This document shows positions 1 to 8,188 of a stretch of DNA of 41,564 nt, piece after piece. Below the pieces are notes generated by a model. The model ran no database searches and was not told where the DNA came from. It worked only from the letters and a program-made list of their open reading frames with translations. The number at the start of each line of letters is the position of its first letter. Position 1 is the stretch's first letter. Source of the stretch: Ferruginibacter sp. (lineage in GTDB: Bacteria > Bacteroidota > Bacteroidia > Chitinophagales > Chitinophagaceae). The translations under genes and the position numbers were made by a program. The stretch lies in contig NZ_JACMOO010000149.1 of the NCBI RefSeq assembly GCF_014377975.1, positions 1 to 41,564 of the forward strand, in the 5' to 3' direction.

Positions 1-174
1 TGCATTTGCAATATCAATATTATATTTTTCCGCAAGGAGGTTAAGATTTTTTTGTAAAAATTGTTTTTCGGCTTCGGGTAGGGTTAAGCGTATTGTATCT
101 TGGGCCTGCACAATTGTAATGGAAAAGAAAGGCAAAAGCAATAGGCAGTTTAGCCCATGGTTTTTTAAATTCAT
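1..174 (-). CDS. TolC-family outer membrane efflux protein, N-terminal part (runs off the window)
   Basis: An open frame starts with ATG at 172-174 and runs leftwards off the window, giving 58 residues. It begins with a signal peptide: short basic start, hydrophobic stretch LLLLPFF, then a likely cleavage at VQAQ. The mature part starts DTIRLTLPEAEKQFLQKNL, which resembles the start of TolC/CusC-type outer membrane factors, where the family opens with a 'LTLxEAxxxALxxNxxL' helix. Family knowledge says such proteins form trimeric channels for tripartite efflux pumps. The remainder, including the barrel and helical repeats, lies outside the window, so substrate and partner pump cannot be judged. 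The call rests on a short N-terminus. Confidence 0.65.
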   Translation of the reverse strand, partial: MNLKNHGLNCLLLLPFFSITIVQAQDTIRLTLPEAEKQFLQKNLNLLAEKYNIDIANA

Positions 175-990
175 TTTATATGGATTATTAAGGGTTTTGA
201 AACAGTTATCATGTAGTAACACTACAAATACTTTACGGATTATTCGGTGCGTATAAATAATGACTGTAAAATTATAGAAAAAGATGCAAATGTTAAGCGA
301 AGCTGCCAATAACCATGGCGGAGGAGTAATGATATCAAGTGAAGCTATTTTAAATTCAGACGTATTGGTTTGATAAAAAGGAACCTGAGATATCGTAACA
401 AATTTTTTCCTTATTATTTACAGTTGCCTTTTGGTAATTGTAAATAATATTTGCGAGCAATTAAAAAATTCAACTATTGTTATCATTAAAGCTACCCGGA
501 AAATATTCTTTTAAGCTGTAAATATCATTTACTGGTTTTACATTAGATTCTTCAACATCTTCTGCTAATACCTTGTGCTAAAACATTGATCAGTCAATAT
601 TATAGACTCGTAATTTGAATTCAATTATTTTTTCCTTGCAAATATAAATCTATTGCAAATGTGCTGAGAAAATTGTTTTCCAAATGTTAATCAATCAAGA
701 AATCAGCACTATAATAAATTTATTTTTTACTCTGAAATGGTAAAAGAAGGAAATAAGCTACGCATTGTAATACAATTACCTTAAAAACGATATGCAGCAA
801 AATATTACCTGATAATAGGCATTGAAGTCGCATCTAAAAAATGCCTTCAACTTTTTGACTAAAATACTATAAAACACAATATTTATGGGATGGATGTGTA
901 CGAAATTTTAAAATCTAAAAGAGGTAATCTTTAATTATGATTATTACAACAACTTTCTCCAAATTTATTTTTATTTCGAGGCTGCTGGTT
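175..990. other. Gene-poor intergenic stretch with a short possible pseudogene remnant
   Basis: No full-length gene is visible between the divergently placed TolC-like start and the end of the desaturase. On the minus strand 577-470 is an open stretch of 35 codons reading HKVLAEDVEESNVKPV... and ending ...YFPGSFNDNNS; it has protein-like composition but is preceded directly by a stop codon and has no start, so it looks like the tail of a decayed gene. A plus-strand mini-ORF at about 282-374 (MQMLSEAANN...) is too short to call. The rest is AT-rich sequence in which I see nothing definite. Confidence 0.4.
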
Positions 991-1968
991 TTAACTGATC
1001 CAGTTAAATTCATATTCCAGCGGAGCCTTAATACCACGGCCAGCTACTTTTCTGAATCTTTCAGGAAGGGCCATTAGATAATCTCTTGCTTTTTCTCCTT
1101 TCTCGTTCAAATCGCTCATACTACCAATGTTCCATTCAACTAACAGTGAGTCCAGAATGTTGGTATAGTCCCAGCTGGTATAAACGCCCAGGCGTTGGGC
1201 AGCATCGCTGAAATGAGAAAAAGTAGAACCTATTTCCTCACCCGCCTGGCGAAGAAAATGCGCCGGCATTACAATTTTTTTGCGCATCATGTCTTCAAAT
1301 GCAATCATCATTTCACTGGTATCAATTTCAAAAATTTTTGCTACAAAACTTTTATAGGCTTTGGCATGTCTTGCTTCGTCAGAGGCAATTACACCGCAAA
1401 TTTTTGAAAGTTGAATACTGCCATGTTTTTTTGCCAGCGAAGCTGTACGGCGGTGAGATATATTGGTGGCCATTTCCTGGAAAGAAGTATACACAAAGTT
1501 TTTGTACGGATCGGTACCAGTGCCAATATCAAAACCATCGGCAATTAAATATTGTGTACTTATTTCCATTTGGCGCATATTGACACGGCCTGATAAGTAA
1601 AGGTATTTGTTCAACAGATCACCATGACGATTTTCTTCAGCAGTCCACATTCTAATCCATTTTGCCCAGCCCTGCGGATCACTTTTAGTAATGCCTTCCA
1701 CATCCATCAGCCAGCTTTCGTATGTTGGTAATGCTTCTTCAGTAATTACATCTCCCACCAATACCGCCAGATAATCGTACGGTAATTCTTTACATTGTTC
1801 CTGCAAATCTTTTAATTGTGCTGTAAAATTTTCAGAAGAACTGTCTGGTAAAAAATCTGATGGCTGCCAGTTGGTATCTATTTTCTTTAAAAATTCATCA
1901 ATAATACTATCAATTTTTTTCGCCAAAAAATTCATTACCTCAATTTTACTTTGCTTATTTTTAATCAT
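991..1968 (-). CDS. Acyl-ACP desaturase (ferritin-like di-iron, plant stearoyl-ACP desaturase family)
   Basis: A 325-residue soluble protein with the two di-iron ligand motifs of the FA_desaturase_2 family: EENRHGD near residue 110 and DEARH near residue 197, spaced as expected for the four-helix ferritin-like core. The family inserts a cis double bond into acyl chains bound to acyl carrier protein, using O2 and reduced ferredoxin, in the cytosol. The length is near the usual for bacterial members. It starts at ATG 1966-1968 and is transcribed alone, with a weak promoter-like TACCTTTA on the minus strand at 2035-2028. The role in membrane fluidity is inferred from the family. The exact double-bond position cannot be read from the sequence. 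Confidence 0.9.
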   Translation of the reverse strand: MIKNKQSKIEVMNFLAKKIDSIIDEFLKKIDTNWQPSDFLPDSSSENFTAQLKDLQEQCKELPYDYLAVLVGDVITEEALPTYESWLMDVEGITKSDPQGWAKWIRMWTAEENRHGDLLNKYLYLSGRVNMRQMEISTQYLIADGFDIGTGTDPYKNFVYTSFQEMATNISHRRTASLAKKHGSIQLSKICGVIASDEARHAKAYKSFVAKIFEIDTSEMMIAFEDMMRKKIVMPAHFLRQAGEEIGSTFSHFSDAAQRLGVYTSWDYTNILDSLLVEWNIGSMSDLNEKGEKARDYLMALPERFRKVAGRGIKAPLEYEFNWIS

Positions 1969-2143
1969 GATGAGTTATAACAGTTCTTATACTAAATGGT
2001 TGTGGTTGTATTAGACAAAACTGGCACTAAAGGTACGTTTTTTTTGGCTGACAGATTTGATGTTATCAATTTTATAGTGTTATCGAAAAAAATATCCAGG
2101 CATATTATTGCTAAAAAGGATACCACTCCCGTTTGTTAGTAAA

Positions 2144-2581
2144 CTAAATACCATATTTTCTTTTAATATTCCTGTCGGTTTCTCTTTCTTTAATCGTTTC
2201 TCTTTTATCGTATATCTTTTTGCCTTTACCGAGGCCAATCTCCATTTTAAAAAAACCTTTATCGGTTAAAAATATTTTCAATGGTATGATGGAATAGCCT
2301 TTTTCTTTTGTTTTGGCTTCCCATTTGCGAAGTTCTCGTTTGTTGAGCAGCAGTTTACGTTCCTGTAACGGGGGATGATTATTATAAGTGCCAAAACTAT
2401 ATTCTGAAATATGCAGACTTTTTACGTACAATTCTCCTTTATCGAAATAACAATAACTATCATTAAAACTGGCTTTGCCACTGCGCAGGCTTTTTATTTC
2501 TGTACCTGCAAGCACCAGCCCTGCAATATATTTATCTTCAAAAAAATATTCGTGATATGCCTTACGGTTACTGATTTCCAA
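2144..2581 (-). CDS. smpB: SsrA-binding protein SmpB
   Basis: A 145-residue protein with the SmpB signature: NRKAYHEYFFEDKYIAGLVL, then GTEIKSLRSGKASFNDSYC, and a basic C-terminal tail ending RETDRNIKRKYGI. SmpB binds the tRNA-like domain of tmRNA and brings it to stalled ribosomes for trans-translation; the tail probes the empty mRNA channel. The length is normal. The start is not ATG: the frame begins with TTG at 2579-2581, giving MEISNRK, which matches where family members begin. An ATT six codons upstream is a less likely alternative. No tmRNA gene is visible in the window. Confidence 0.95.
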   Translation of the reverse strand: MEISNRKAYHEYFFEDKYIAGLVLAGTEIKSLRSGKASFNDSYCYFDKGELYVKSLHISEYSFGTYNNHPPLQERKLLLNKRELRKWEAKTKEKGYSIIPLKIFLTDKGFFKMEIGLGKGKKIYDKRETIKERETDRNIKRKYGI

Positions 2582-2821
2582 TCGTTTTTTTGTAAAAATA
2601 CTGATTAAAGCAGATATCGGAACTGCTAACTTAACAGCAGTTTAAAAAAATAAATTAAATATTTATCGGTGAATAGAGTTACAAACACAATCCTGCAAAG
2701 GTTTACGTGCATCCTGGTAACCTATTTGAAAAATATTCAAACAACATGCTTTGGTAAACCTGCATTTCTGATTTACATTCCGTGTAACTTGCCTCTTTTC
2801 TAATTGTAAAATATTATCGTC

Positions 2822-3616
2822 ATGATACCGAAGAGTTTTACTAAAATACTACTGCTGGTTTTATTCTTTTATTTGCCTCTCAATTCAATGGCCTGGGGTA
2901 TGTTGGGGCATCGTATAGTTGGACAAATTGCGGATAGTTACCTCACCCCAAAAGCAAAAATGGCAATTAGCAAAATATTGGGTGATGAAACCATTGGTAT
3001 GGCAAGTACCTGGGCTGATTTTATAAAAAGTGATTCAAATTTTGCTTATGTTTCTCCATGGCATTATATAAATATTGATAGCGGTTTATCAAGGCAGGCC
3101 GTGTTGAAATTTCTTGATAAGGATACAGCCGTTGACGCCTATACCAAGATTAATTTTTTAGTAAAACAGTTAAAAAATAAAAAGTTACCTCATGCGGATA
3201 AAGTTTTTTATTTAAGATTACTCATTCATATTGTTGGCGATGTTCATCAACCGCTTCATGTGGGAAGGCTGGAGGACCTGGGAGGTAATAAAATAAAAGT
3301 ATCCTGGTTTTTTGCATCCTCCAACCTTCACCGGGTATGGGACGAACAGCTAATTAATTTTCAACAACTTAGTTATACTGAATATGCAACAGCTATTAAT
3401 CACACAACTGCGCTTGAAAGACAGGAATTGCAAAAGCAAAATATTCAATTATGGATTTACGATTCGTACAAAACAGTGGAAAAAATATATGCGGATGCAA
3501 AGTCCGATGACAAATTTGATTACCGCTACAACTTTAAATTTATTGATACGGTAAATAAGCAGTTACTGAAAGGAGGTGTTCATTTAGCTGGATTGTTAAA
3601 TCAAATATTTGGCTGA
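2822..3616 (+). CDS. S1/P1-type nuclease, secreted
   Basis: A 264-residue protein with a signal peptide (MIPKSFTKILLLVLFFYLPLNSMA) that would leave Trp at the mature N-terminus. In the S1/P1 family that Trp together with the following His (here WGMLGHR) binds zinc. Further expected zinc-site motifs are present: TWADFIKSD, PWHYINI, LRLLIHIVGDVHQPLHVG and NLHRVWDEQL. These enzymes are tri-zinc, single-strand-preferring nucleases that also remove 3' phosphates, acting in the periplasm or outside the cell. Length matches bacterial members. It stands alone and is followed at once by a hairpin terminator. A role in nutrient scavenging from nucleic acids is inference. Confidence 0.93.
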   Translation: MIPKSFTKILLLVLFFYLPLNSMAWGMLGHRIVGQIADSYLTPKAKMAISKILGDETIGMASTWADFIKSDSNFAYVSPWHYINIDSGLSRQAVLKFLDKDTAVDAYTKINFLVKQLKNKKLPHADKVFYLRLLIHIVGDVHQPLHVGRLEDLGGNKIKVSWFFASSNLHRVWDEQLINFQQLSYTEYATAINHTTALERQELQKQNIQLWIYDSYKTVEKIYADAKSDDKFDYRYNFKFIDTVNKQLLKGGVHLAGLLNQIFG

Positions 3617-3634
3617 TAATTCAATAAAATTTAG

Positions 3635-3666
3635 AACTGTCAATTCAAAAAATTGGCAGTTTTTTT
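3635..3666 (+). terminator. Rho-independent terminator after the S1/P1 nuclease gene
   Basis: AACTGTCAATT pairs with AATTGGCAGTT around a short CAAAAA loop (one G-T pair), followed by a run of T. It sits 19 nt after the stop codon of the nuclease gene. The rest of the gap up to 4109 holds only the promoter described for the small protein. Confidence 0.85.
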
Positions 3667-4038
3667 ATGCAAAAAAGATCCCCGTTGAATATGAGCAGGC
3701 CATATTTTCGGACATATAATTTTAAAACTACGCTATAGCCGCAGGTGCTTCCATGTGGTGTAATTATTATGATACAATATCAATACTGTATGGAAATCTT
3801 CGTTTAATCAGCTTTTTGTACAAATAAGTGACACATGTTAATTAATATTTGTTTGTATTTCTAAAACGCTCTTTTCGATCCTTTAATTTGTGTCGTTCAT
3901 CCATCTATTTTACCACTTATAACAATTTATAAAAAGTAGATTTATGAAAAATATATATAAGTAATTGATTTTTAGTAATATAAATTAATACACACTATTA
4001 ATCACAAACTATTACTATAAAATAAATGGTACTTTATA

Positions 4039-4069
4039 TTGCATAGTACTAAAATAGTTTTTATCTTTG
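4039..4069 (+). promoter_or_regulatory. Bacteroidota-type promoter for the 67-residue protein gene
   Basis: TTG at 4039-4041 and TATCTTTG at 4062-4069, separated by 20 nt, match the TTG-N19-23-TAnnTTTG consensus of the Bacteroidota primary sigma factor. The start codon is 39 nt further on. This supports the small downstream ORF being a real gene. Confidence 0.7.
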
Positions 4070-4108
4070 TTCTATCAAATCAAACTAAAAACAATTAAAA
4101 ATTAAGTT

Positions 4109-4312
4109 ATGAAAAAATTCATCTTTGCAATGTGCGCAACAGCATTAATTTTAATGATCCCTGCAATATTTATTGGCTATTTATATAGCGATAATATTAC
4201 CACTGACAATACAAAAAATGCCGACGCTAACCAGGCCAAAATTCAGTCAGCCAGCGGTAACCAGGAAACTGGTTACAAACCAGAATTAATTTTTATTTTA
4301 AAAGGAGTTTAA
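4109..4312 (+). CDS. Small single-pass membrane or secreted protein, function unknown
   Basis: A 67-residue protein that I do not recognise. It begins MKKFIFAMCATALILMIPAIFIGYL, a strong hydrophobic segment that serves either as a signal anchor or as a signal peptide, followed by a polar, Asn/Asp/Gln-rich stretch (SDNITTDNTKNADANQAK) and a short hydrophobic end (LIFILKGV). The gene is credible despite its size because a good promoter (TTG-N20-TATCTTTG) lies 39 nt upstream, and because it is followed by possible hairpin structure. It has no operon partner. Confidence 0.6.
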   Translation: MKKFIFAMCATALILMIPAIFIGYLYSDNITTDNTKNADANQAKIQSASGNQETGYKPELIFILKGV

Positions 4313-4317
4313 TCTTT

Positions 4318-4379
4318 AGCGGCAAACCTATATTGGTTTTTTCCGCTGGCTTAGAATATAAAAACGAGCGGCTTTTTTT
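4318..4379 (+). terminator. Possible terminator region with three mutually complementary segments
   Basis: AGCGG (4318-4322), CCGCT (4343-4347) and AGCGG again (4367-4371) lie just after the small gene, and the last is followed by C and seven T. The middle segment could pair with either neighbour, so both a plain hairpin and a terminator hairpin can be drawn. The stems are only 5 bp plus a few flanking pairs, so the structure is tentative. Beyond it, up to 4542, I see nothing. Confidence 0.4.
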
Positions 4380-4542
4380 AAAGTTAAATGCGTTTTTGAA
4401 ACAAAGTAACCTGTTAAACATTTTATTAAAAGCTTTGTATTTCTTTTTTCTTTTAAAGTTAATCAAGGAGTTTCAAAATCATGTTTCCCAAACATACTTC
4501 TACCCAAAACAGTTTCATTATTAATAGTCAGGCAGGGTGTCA

Positions 4543-4575
4543 TTTGCTTTCCATAAATATTCTATGTTACTTTTG
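4543..4575 (+). promoter_or_regulatory. Promoter of the GNAT acetyltransferase gene
   Basis: TTTG at 4543-4546 and TACTTTTG at 4568-4575 are separated by 21 nt and fit the Bacteroidota promoter consensus. The start codon at 4617 follows after a leader of about 35 nt. Confidence 0.65.
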
Positions 4576-4616
4576 TTTTAAATTCAATTTAAACAAAAGT
4601 AAAATTCATCAGCATT

Positions 4617-5150
4617 ATGATTGTATTAGAATATTTTGGGCGCAATGATTTTGATCAATTGATGAAATGGATAGAAGATGATGAATTACTAATGAACTGG
4701 TCCGGTTCATTGTTCAGTTACCCTTTAACCTTAAAAAGTTTGGAATGGTATATTGATGATGTAAATGACATCAACAATTCCGATGCTTTTATTTATAAAG
4801 CTGTTGATGTAGTTTCCGGTAAAACAGTGGGGCATATTTCATTGGGTAGTATCAGCAAAAAAAATAAATCCGGAAGAATCAGCAGGGTACTTGTGGGTGG
4901 AAATGATAACAGGGGCAGGGGTTGTTGCCAGCAAATGGTAAAAGCGGTTTTGAAAATTGGTTTTGAAGAATTGCAATTGCATCGCATCAGTCTTGGTGTG
5001 TACGATTTTAATACCGCAGCAATTAATTGTTACAAAAAGTCAGGTTTAATTGTTGAAGGAATTACCAGGGATGTGTTAAATTTTAAAGGTAATTGGTGGA
5101 GCCTTGTCGAAATGAGCATTTTGGAGAAAGAATGGAATAACCGGGTTTAA
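4617..5150 (+). CDS. GNAT family N-acetyltransferase (RimJ/RimL-like)
   Basis: A 177-residue single-domain protein of the Acetyltransf_3 type. The acetyl-CoA binding motif A is visible as VLVGGNDNRGRGCCQQMVKAVLKIGFEELQLHRI (Q/R-x-x-G-x-G/A region near residues 98-106), followed by the typical LGVYDFNTAAINCYKKSGL segment and a C-terminal strand with WSLVEMSILEKEW. Members move an acetyl group from acetyl-CoA to an amino group, for example of a ribosomal protein, an antibiotic or a small metabolite; the acceptor cannot be told here. It has its own promoter and no neighbours in an operon. Confidence 0.88.
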   Translation: MIVLEYFGRNDFDQLMKWIEDDELLMNWSGSLFSYPLTLKSLEWYIDDVNDINNSDAFIYKAVDVVSGKTVGHISLGSISKKNKSGRISRVLVGGNDNRGRGCCQQMVKAVLKIGFEELQLHRISLGVYDFNTAAINCYKKSGLIVEGITRDVLNFKGNWWSLVEMSILEKEWNNRV

Positions 5151-5467
5151 TAAACTTACTGAATTATGTATTTAAAGTTTCTTATTTTATATTCATGGCG
5201 TGCCTAAAAATAAAAAAGGGCCAGGATAAAAATCCAGCCCTGTTTAAATCCAATATCCTATGAAAAACCGTTACAAATATAAATACGAAATGGCATAAAA
5301 AAAATACCCGGAAGTGAGTATTTTTATCAATTGCCCGGTATATGAAATTATTATTCTGAACGCCATTTTTACTTTTATCAGCAATAATATTTTCACTTTT
5401 ATCGATACTTAACAGTACAGACAAAATGTATCCCGTTTGTTGGAAAAGATTAATTTAAAAAGACTGC
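5151..5467. other. Intergenic region with two hairpins
   Basis: No credible gene lies here. The minus-strand sequence has a strong hairpin, GGGCTGGAT pairing with ATCCTGGCCC (5218-5240, one bulge), followed by six T (5217-5212), which fits a terminator for leftward transcription from the small gene at 5468-5647. A second hairpin, AAAAATAC (5300-5307) with GTATTTTT (5318-5325), could act in either direction. An 80-codon minus-strand open frame across this region overlaps both hairpins and has no protein-like features. Confidence 0.55.
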
Positions 5468-5647
5468 CTACTGTTCAATCTTTATAAAACATATAACAGG
5501 CATTTCTACTTTTTTAAAATCATTTGTAAGGACATCAAAATAACGAAGCAATACCACACCATCTGCTCCAATACCGGTAATTACTAATTGAATATTTTTA
5601 TTAGCTTTAAATGCTACTACGTCACCAATTTCAAAAGGATTGTTCAT
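5468..5647 (-). CDS. Small cytosolic protein with a beta-rich, DUF2158/SH3-like look
   Basis: A 59-residue ORF from ATG at 5645-5647. It reads MNNPFEIGDVVAFKANKN, then a strand pair IQLVITGIGADGVVLLRYF, and ends VEMPVICFIKIEQ. The opening 'F-x-I-G-D-V-V-x-x-K' followed by short alternating strands is like small DUF2158/YodC-type proteins, which start with GDVVxLKSGGPxMTV. The similarity is by eye and no function is known to me. The gene is supported by its protein-like pattern and by a possible terminator on the same strand further down (5240-5212). Confidence 0.6.
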   Translation of the reverse strand: MNNPFEIGDVVAFKANKNIQLVITGIGADGVVLLRYFDVLTNDFKKVEMPVICFIKIEQ

Positions 5648-5771
5648 GATAATTTTTTGGAACTAAGGTAACTAATTTTACGATAAATATTTATACCTGC
5701 TGTTAAGTTGGCTGATTTTGTGAAGATAGAAGGATGTATTTTTTCTTTACAAAAAAGTTATTAAATAAATT

Positions 5772-6251
5772 TTACTCAAAAAACTTGTCTGTATGACCTG
5801 GTTCAAGACCTGCTTTGGTATAGCTGCGAAAATATTCATCGGCAGATATGAATCCGCTACCCTTTACTGCAAATAACACTGCCAATAGTAAAACGACTAA
5901 AGATAATAACAACTCTGTATTGGAAAAACTCATACCCAGTCTGCTGTTCACAAAAAAAATCGCCCCTATTATAATTACTATTTGAATGATACACATCCAC
6001 CTGGTGAAAAGGCCAATTATTATAAAAAAGCCACCCAGTAAATTGAAGTAGGTAATGATGAAAGCCAATACCTGGCTATTTTTACCAAAAATTTCCAGGC
6101 CGCCTGTTTTCAACATTGTTTCTAGCACAACGGTATCTTTAAAAAATAAAAAGCCTTTCCATAAAATAATTAAACCGAGCATAACCCTGAAAATTGTGAG
6201 CCATGTAGGCTGGGGAGCATTTTCTTTTTGAAATAGGATATCAGTTTGCAT
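5772..6251 (-). CDS. DoxX family membrane protein
   Basis: A 159-residue protein with four hydrophobic segments: around residues 18-36 (WLTIFRVMLGLIILWKGFLF), 60-83, 86-104 and 108-130. The start WLTIFRVxLGLIxLWKGxxFF and the GLFTRW motif near residue 83 are typical of DoxX/DoxD-like proteins. The family sits in the inner membrane; DoxX was first seen with thiosulfate:quinone oxidoreductase, but most members, including those in Bacteroidota, have no assigned function. It is a single-gene unit. The 518-nt gap before the next gene lies upstream of it. Confidence 0.85.
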   Translation of the reverse strand: MQTDILFQKENAPQPTWLTIFRVMLGLIILWKGFLFFKDTVVLETMLKTGGLEIFGKNSQVLAFIITYFNLLGGFFIIIGLFTRWMCIIQIVIIIGAIFFVNSRLGMSFSNTELLLSLVVLLLAVLFAVKGSGFISADEYFRSYTKAGLEPGHTDKFFE

Positions 6252-6769
6252 GCTTGATAATTTTAATGATAATAAAATAAATTCATTTACAAAAATTATA
6301 GATGGTTAGAACTCAGAAATTTTATTACAAATATAATTTTTTTTTACAGATAGTGCGTTATGAGTGCCAACCGAAAAAGGCAACCGTGGCACTGACTTAT
6401 TTTTATTGCCCAACAAATGATATTTTGAAACAACCGTTGTTTTCGGTCTGCTTGCAAACAGGTAGTTTTTATCATGCACACAATTTGTTTTAACAAGATA
6501 GAGATAGATGAAAATTTCCGGGGGCAGATAATGCAATAATTATCTCAATTTTTATTTCGTCAAAATAATGTTTTATCACAACTTGCAATTACCTTTTGTC
6601 TAGTTCAATTTATTCTGTAAATCCGGATGTAGATACTACCCTTATTTCGTTAAAACAAGTTAGTTCGGTAATACAAAGGTTGTTCACGATTTTATCAATA
6701 TATTTATAGCCGCATATTAACAATGCCTTTTAATATTTATTTACTTCTTCCATAAAAAATCTAGAAAAA
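6252..6769. other. Intergenic region between two divergent genes, nothing definite
   Basis: This gap separates the divergent DoxX and sugar isomerase-like genes and should hold both promoters, but neither has a clear TTG-N20-TAnnTTTG match. GTGCCA (6364-6369) and TGGCAC (6388-6393) can form a 6-bp stem upstream of the DoxX gene. Short open frames on both strands here have low-complexity translations and I do not consider them genes. Confidence 0.4.
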
Positions 6770-7690
6770 ATGACACTTACCAGAAGAAAATTTTTAGTAA
6801 AAAGTTCACTCTCACTTGCAGGAACTATGTTTTTATCCAACCAGATTTTTGCTACCCGAACTGCAGGATCAACAACGCTGGGCATTCAGTTATATTCAGT
6901 TCGGGATGATATGAAAACAGACCCGTTGGGAACTTTGAAGCAACTATCTGCAATGGGATACAAAAACCTAGAACATGCCAACTATGGGGACCGGAAATTT
7001 TATGGCTATTCTGCTGCTGAATTTAAAAAAGTGTTGAACGATCTTGGATTAAAAATGCCGAGTGGTCATACTGTAATGACTGGTAAACATTGGGATAAAA
7101 ACGCCAATGACTTTACGGATGGCTGGAAACAAACGGTGGAAGATGCTGCTATTGCCGGACAGCGCTATGTTATAAGCCCCTGGCTGGATGACAGCCTTCG
7201 CAAAAATTATGATGATTTGCTGGGCATGCTGGATATTTTTAATAAATCTGGTGAACTTTGCCAGAAATCAGGAATGAAATTCGGCTATCATAATCATGAT
7301 TTTGAATTTAAAGAATCTTTAAATGGTAAGAAGGTGTATGATATCATACTGGAACATACTGATCCAAAATTAGTAATACAACAAATTGACATTGGCAATA
7401 TGTATGGCGCAGGCGGAAGAGCACTGGAAATTTTGAAAAAATATCCGGGCCGTTTCGAAAGTATGCATGTAAAAGATGAAATAAAATCAACAGCAAAAGG
7501 AGAGATGGATGATGAATATGACAGCACCGTTTTAGGAAAGGGAATTTTACCCGTTAAAAAAATAGTTGATCTTTTCAAAAAGTCCGGCGGTACTACAGAG
7601 TTTATAATTGAACAGGAGAGTTACCAGGGTAAAACACCCCTGGAATGTTCAGAAGAAGACTTAAAAGTTATGAAGAGTTGGGGCTATTAA
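6770..7690 (+). CDS. Tat-exported sugar phosphate isomerase/epimerase-like TIM-barrel protein
   Basis: A 306-residue AP_endonuc_2/xylose isomerase-like barrel. The N-terminus MTLTRRKFLVKSSLSLAGTM is a twin-arginine signal (TRRKFLVK), pointing to export of a folded, probably metal-loaded protein. Barrel landmarks are LGIQLYSVRDDM near residue 36, GYHNHDFEF near 173, a QIDIGNMY strand near 205, MHVKDE near 228 and the final FIIEQESYQGKTPLECSEED. The conserved His, Asp and Glu residues fit a metal site. Periplasmic members of this group in Bacteroidota often accompany GMC/Gfo-type oxidoreductases in sugar oxidation, but here the gene stands alone. The exact reaction is unknown. Confidence 0.85.
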   Translation: MTLTRRKFLVKSSLSLAGTMFLSNQIFATRTAGSTTLGIQLYSVRDDMKTDPLGTLKQLSAMGYKNLEHANYGDRKFYGYSAAEFKKVLNDLGLKMPSGHTVMTGKHWDKNANDFTDGWKQTVEDAAIAGQRYVISPWLDDSLRKNYDDLLGMLDIFNKSGELCQKSGMKFGYHNHDFEFKESLNGKKVYDIILEHTDPKLVIQQIDIGNMYGAGGRALEILKKYPGRFESMHVKDEIKSTAKGEMDDEYDSTVLGKGILPVKKIVDLFKKSGGTTEFIIEQESYQGKTPLECSEEDLKVMKSWGY

Positions 7691-7729
7691 TTTGATAATC
7701 TTCTAAAATATTATATTATTTTTTTTACA

Positions 7730-7757
7730 CCCCGGCAATTGCCGGGGCTATTTTTTT
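7730..7757 (+). terminator. Terminator with a perfect 18-bp palindromic stem-loop
   Basis: CCCCGGCAATTGCCGGGG (7730-7747) is a perfect palindrome and folds with a 4-nt AATT loop; CTA and seven T follow. It lies 40 nt after the sugar isomerase-like gene. The minus strand side has no T run, so it acts mainly for rightward transcription. Confidence 0.9.
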
Positions 7758-7777
7758 AAAAGCCTTTTAAGTAATTA

Positions 7778-8188
7778 TTATTTTCGCTGCATTTTTATTA
7801 ACGTGGTTTTACCTTTTTTTAAAACTAAAGTATTACCGGTAACCAGGTATTTATCTACCTCATTTAAGGCATTTAAAAAAGTGGTTTCAAAAGGCATATC
7901 CGGGCAGGCTGCTAACTGGTAAACCTGTGCGGTAAATTTAATTTTGCCATTGTTAATAGTATAGGTTCCATTTATGGGATTGCAGCCACCAAAACCGCGG
8001 TAATTTTTTGCAGCAGTTTCAAAAACCAGGTGTGCATCTTTATTCGTGTTTCCGCTTTGCTTTACCGGTACTTCCTTTAACTCAATGAGTGTCCATTTGC
8101 CGATGGACCAGTTATTATCGGGGGGTAATTTAGAGCTGCAGGACAATAGTAAAAATATAACTGATACCAGAATGCGGCTAATTTTCAT
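7778..8188 (-). CDS. META domain lipoprotein (HslJ-like)
   Basis: A 136-residue protein with a lipoprotein signal: MKISRILVSVIFLLLSCSS, where LLSC is the lipobox and Cys17 the lipidation site. The mature part is one META domain: W-x-L-x-E at residues 32-37 (WTLIELKEVPV), LVFETAAKNYRGFGGCNPINGTY near 53-75, and the end region QLAACPDMPFETTFLNAL. META domains occur in E. coli HslJ and in secreted proteins of unknown biochemical role, some tied to novobiocin tolerance or heat shock. It would be anchored in an envelope membrane. It runs convergent to the preceding gene. Confidence 0.85.
   Translation of the reverse strand: MKISRILVSVIFLLLSCSSKLPPDNNWSIGKWTLIELKEVPVKQSGNTNKDAHLVFETAAKNYRGFGGCNPINGTYTINNGKIKFTAQVYQLAACPDMPFETTFLNALNEVDKYLVTGNTLVLKKGKTTLIKMQRK

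Noticed and set aside
5182-5424. 80-codon minus-strand open frame
   Set aside because: It spans two hairpins, has no recognisable domain and its translation is rich in Phe runs from AT-rich DNA.
6302-6536. Overlapping plus- and minus-strand open frames upstream of the DoxX gene
   Set aside because: Low-complexity translations with no start context or conserved look.
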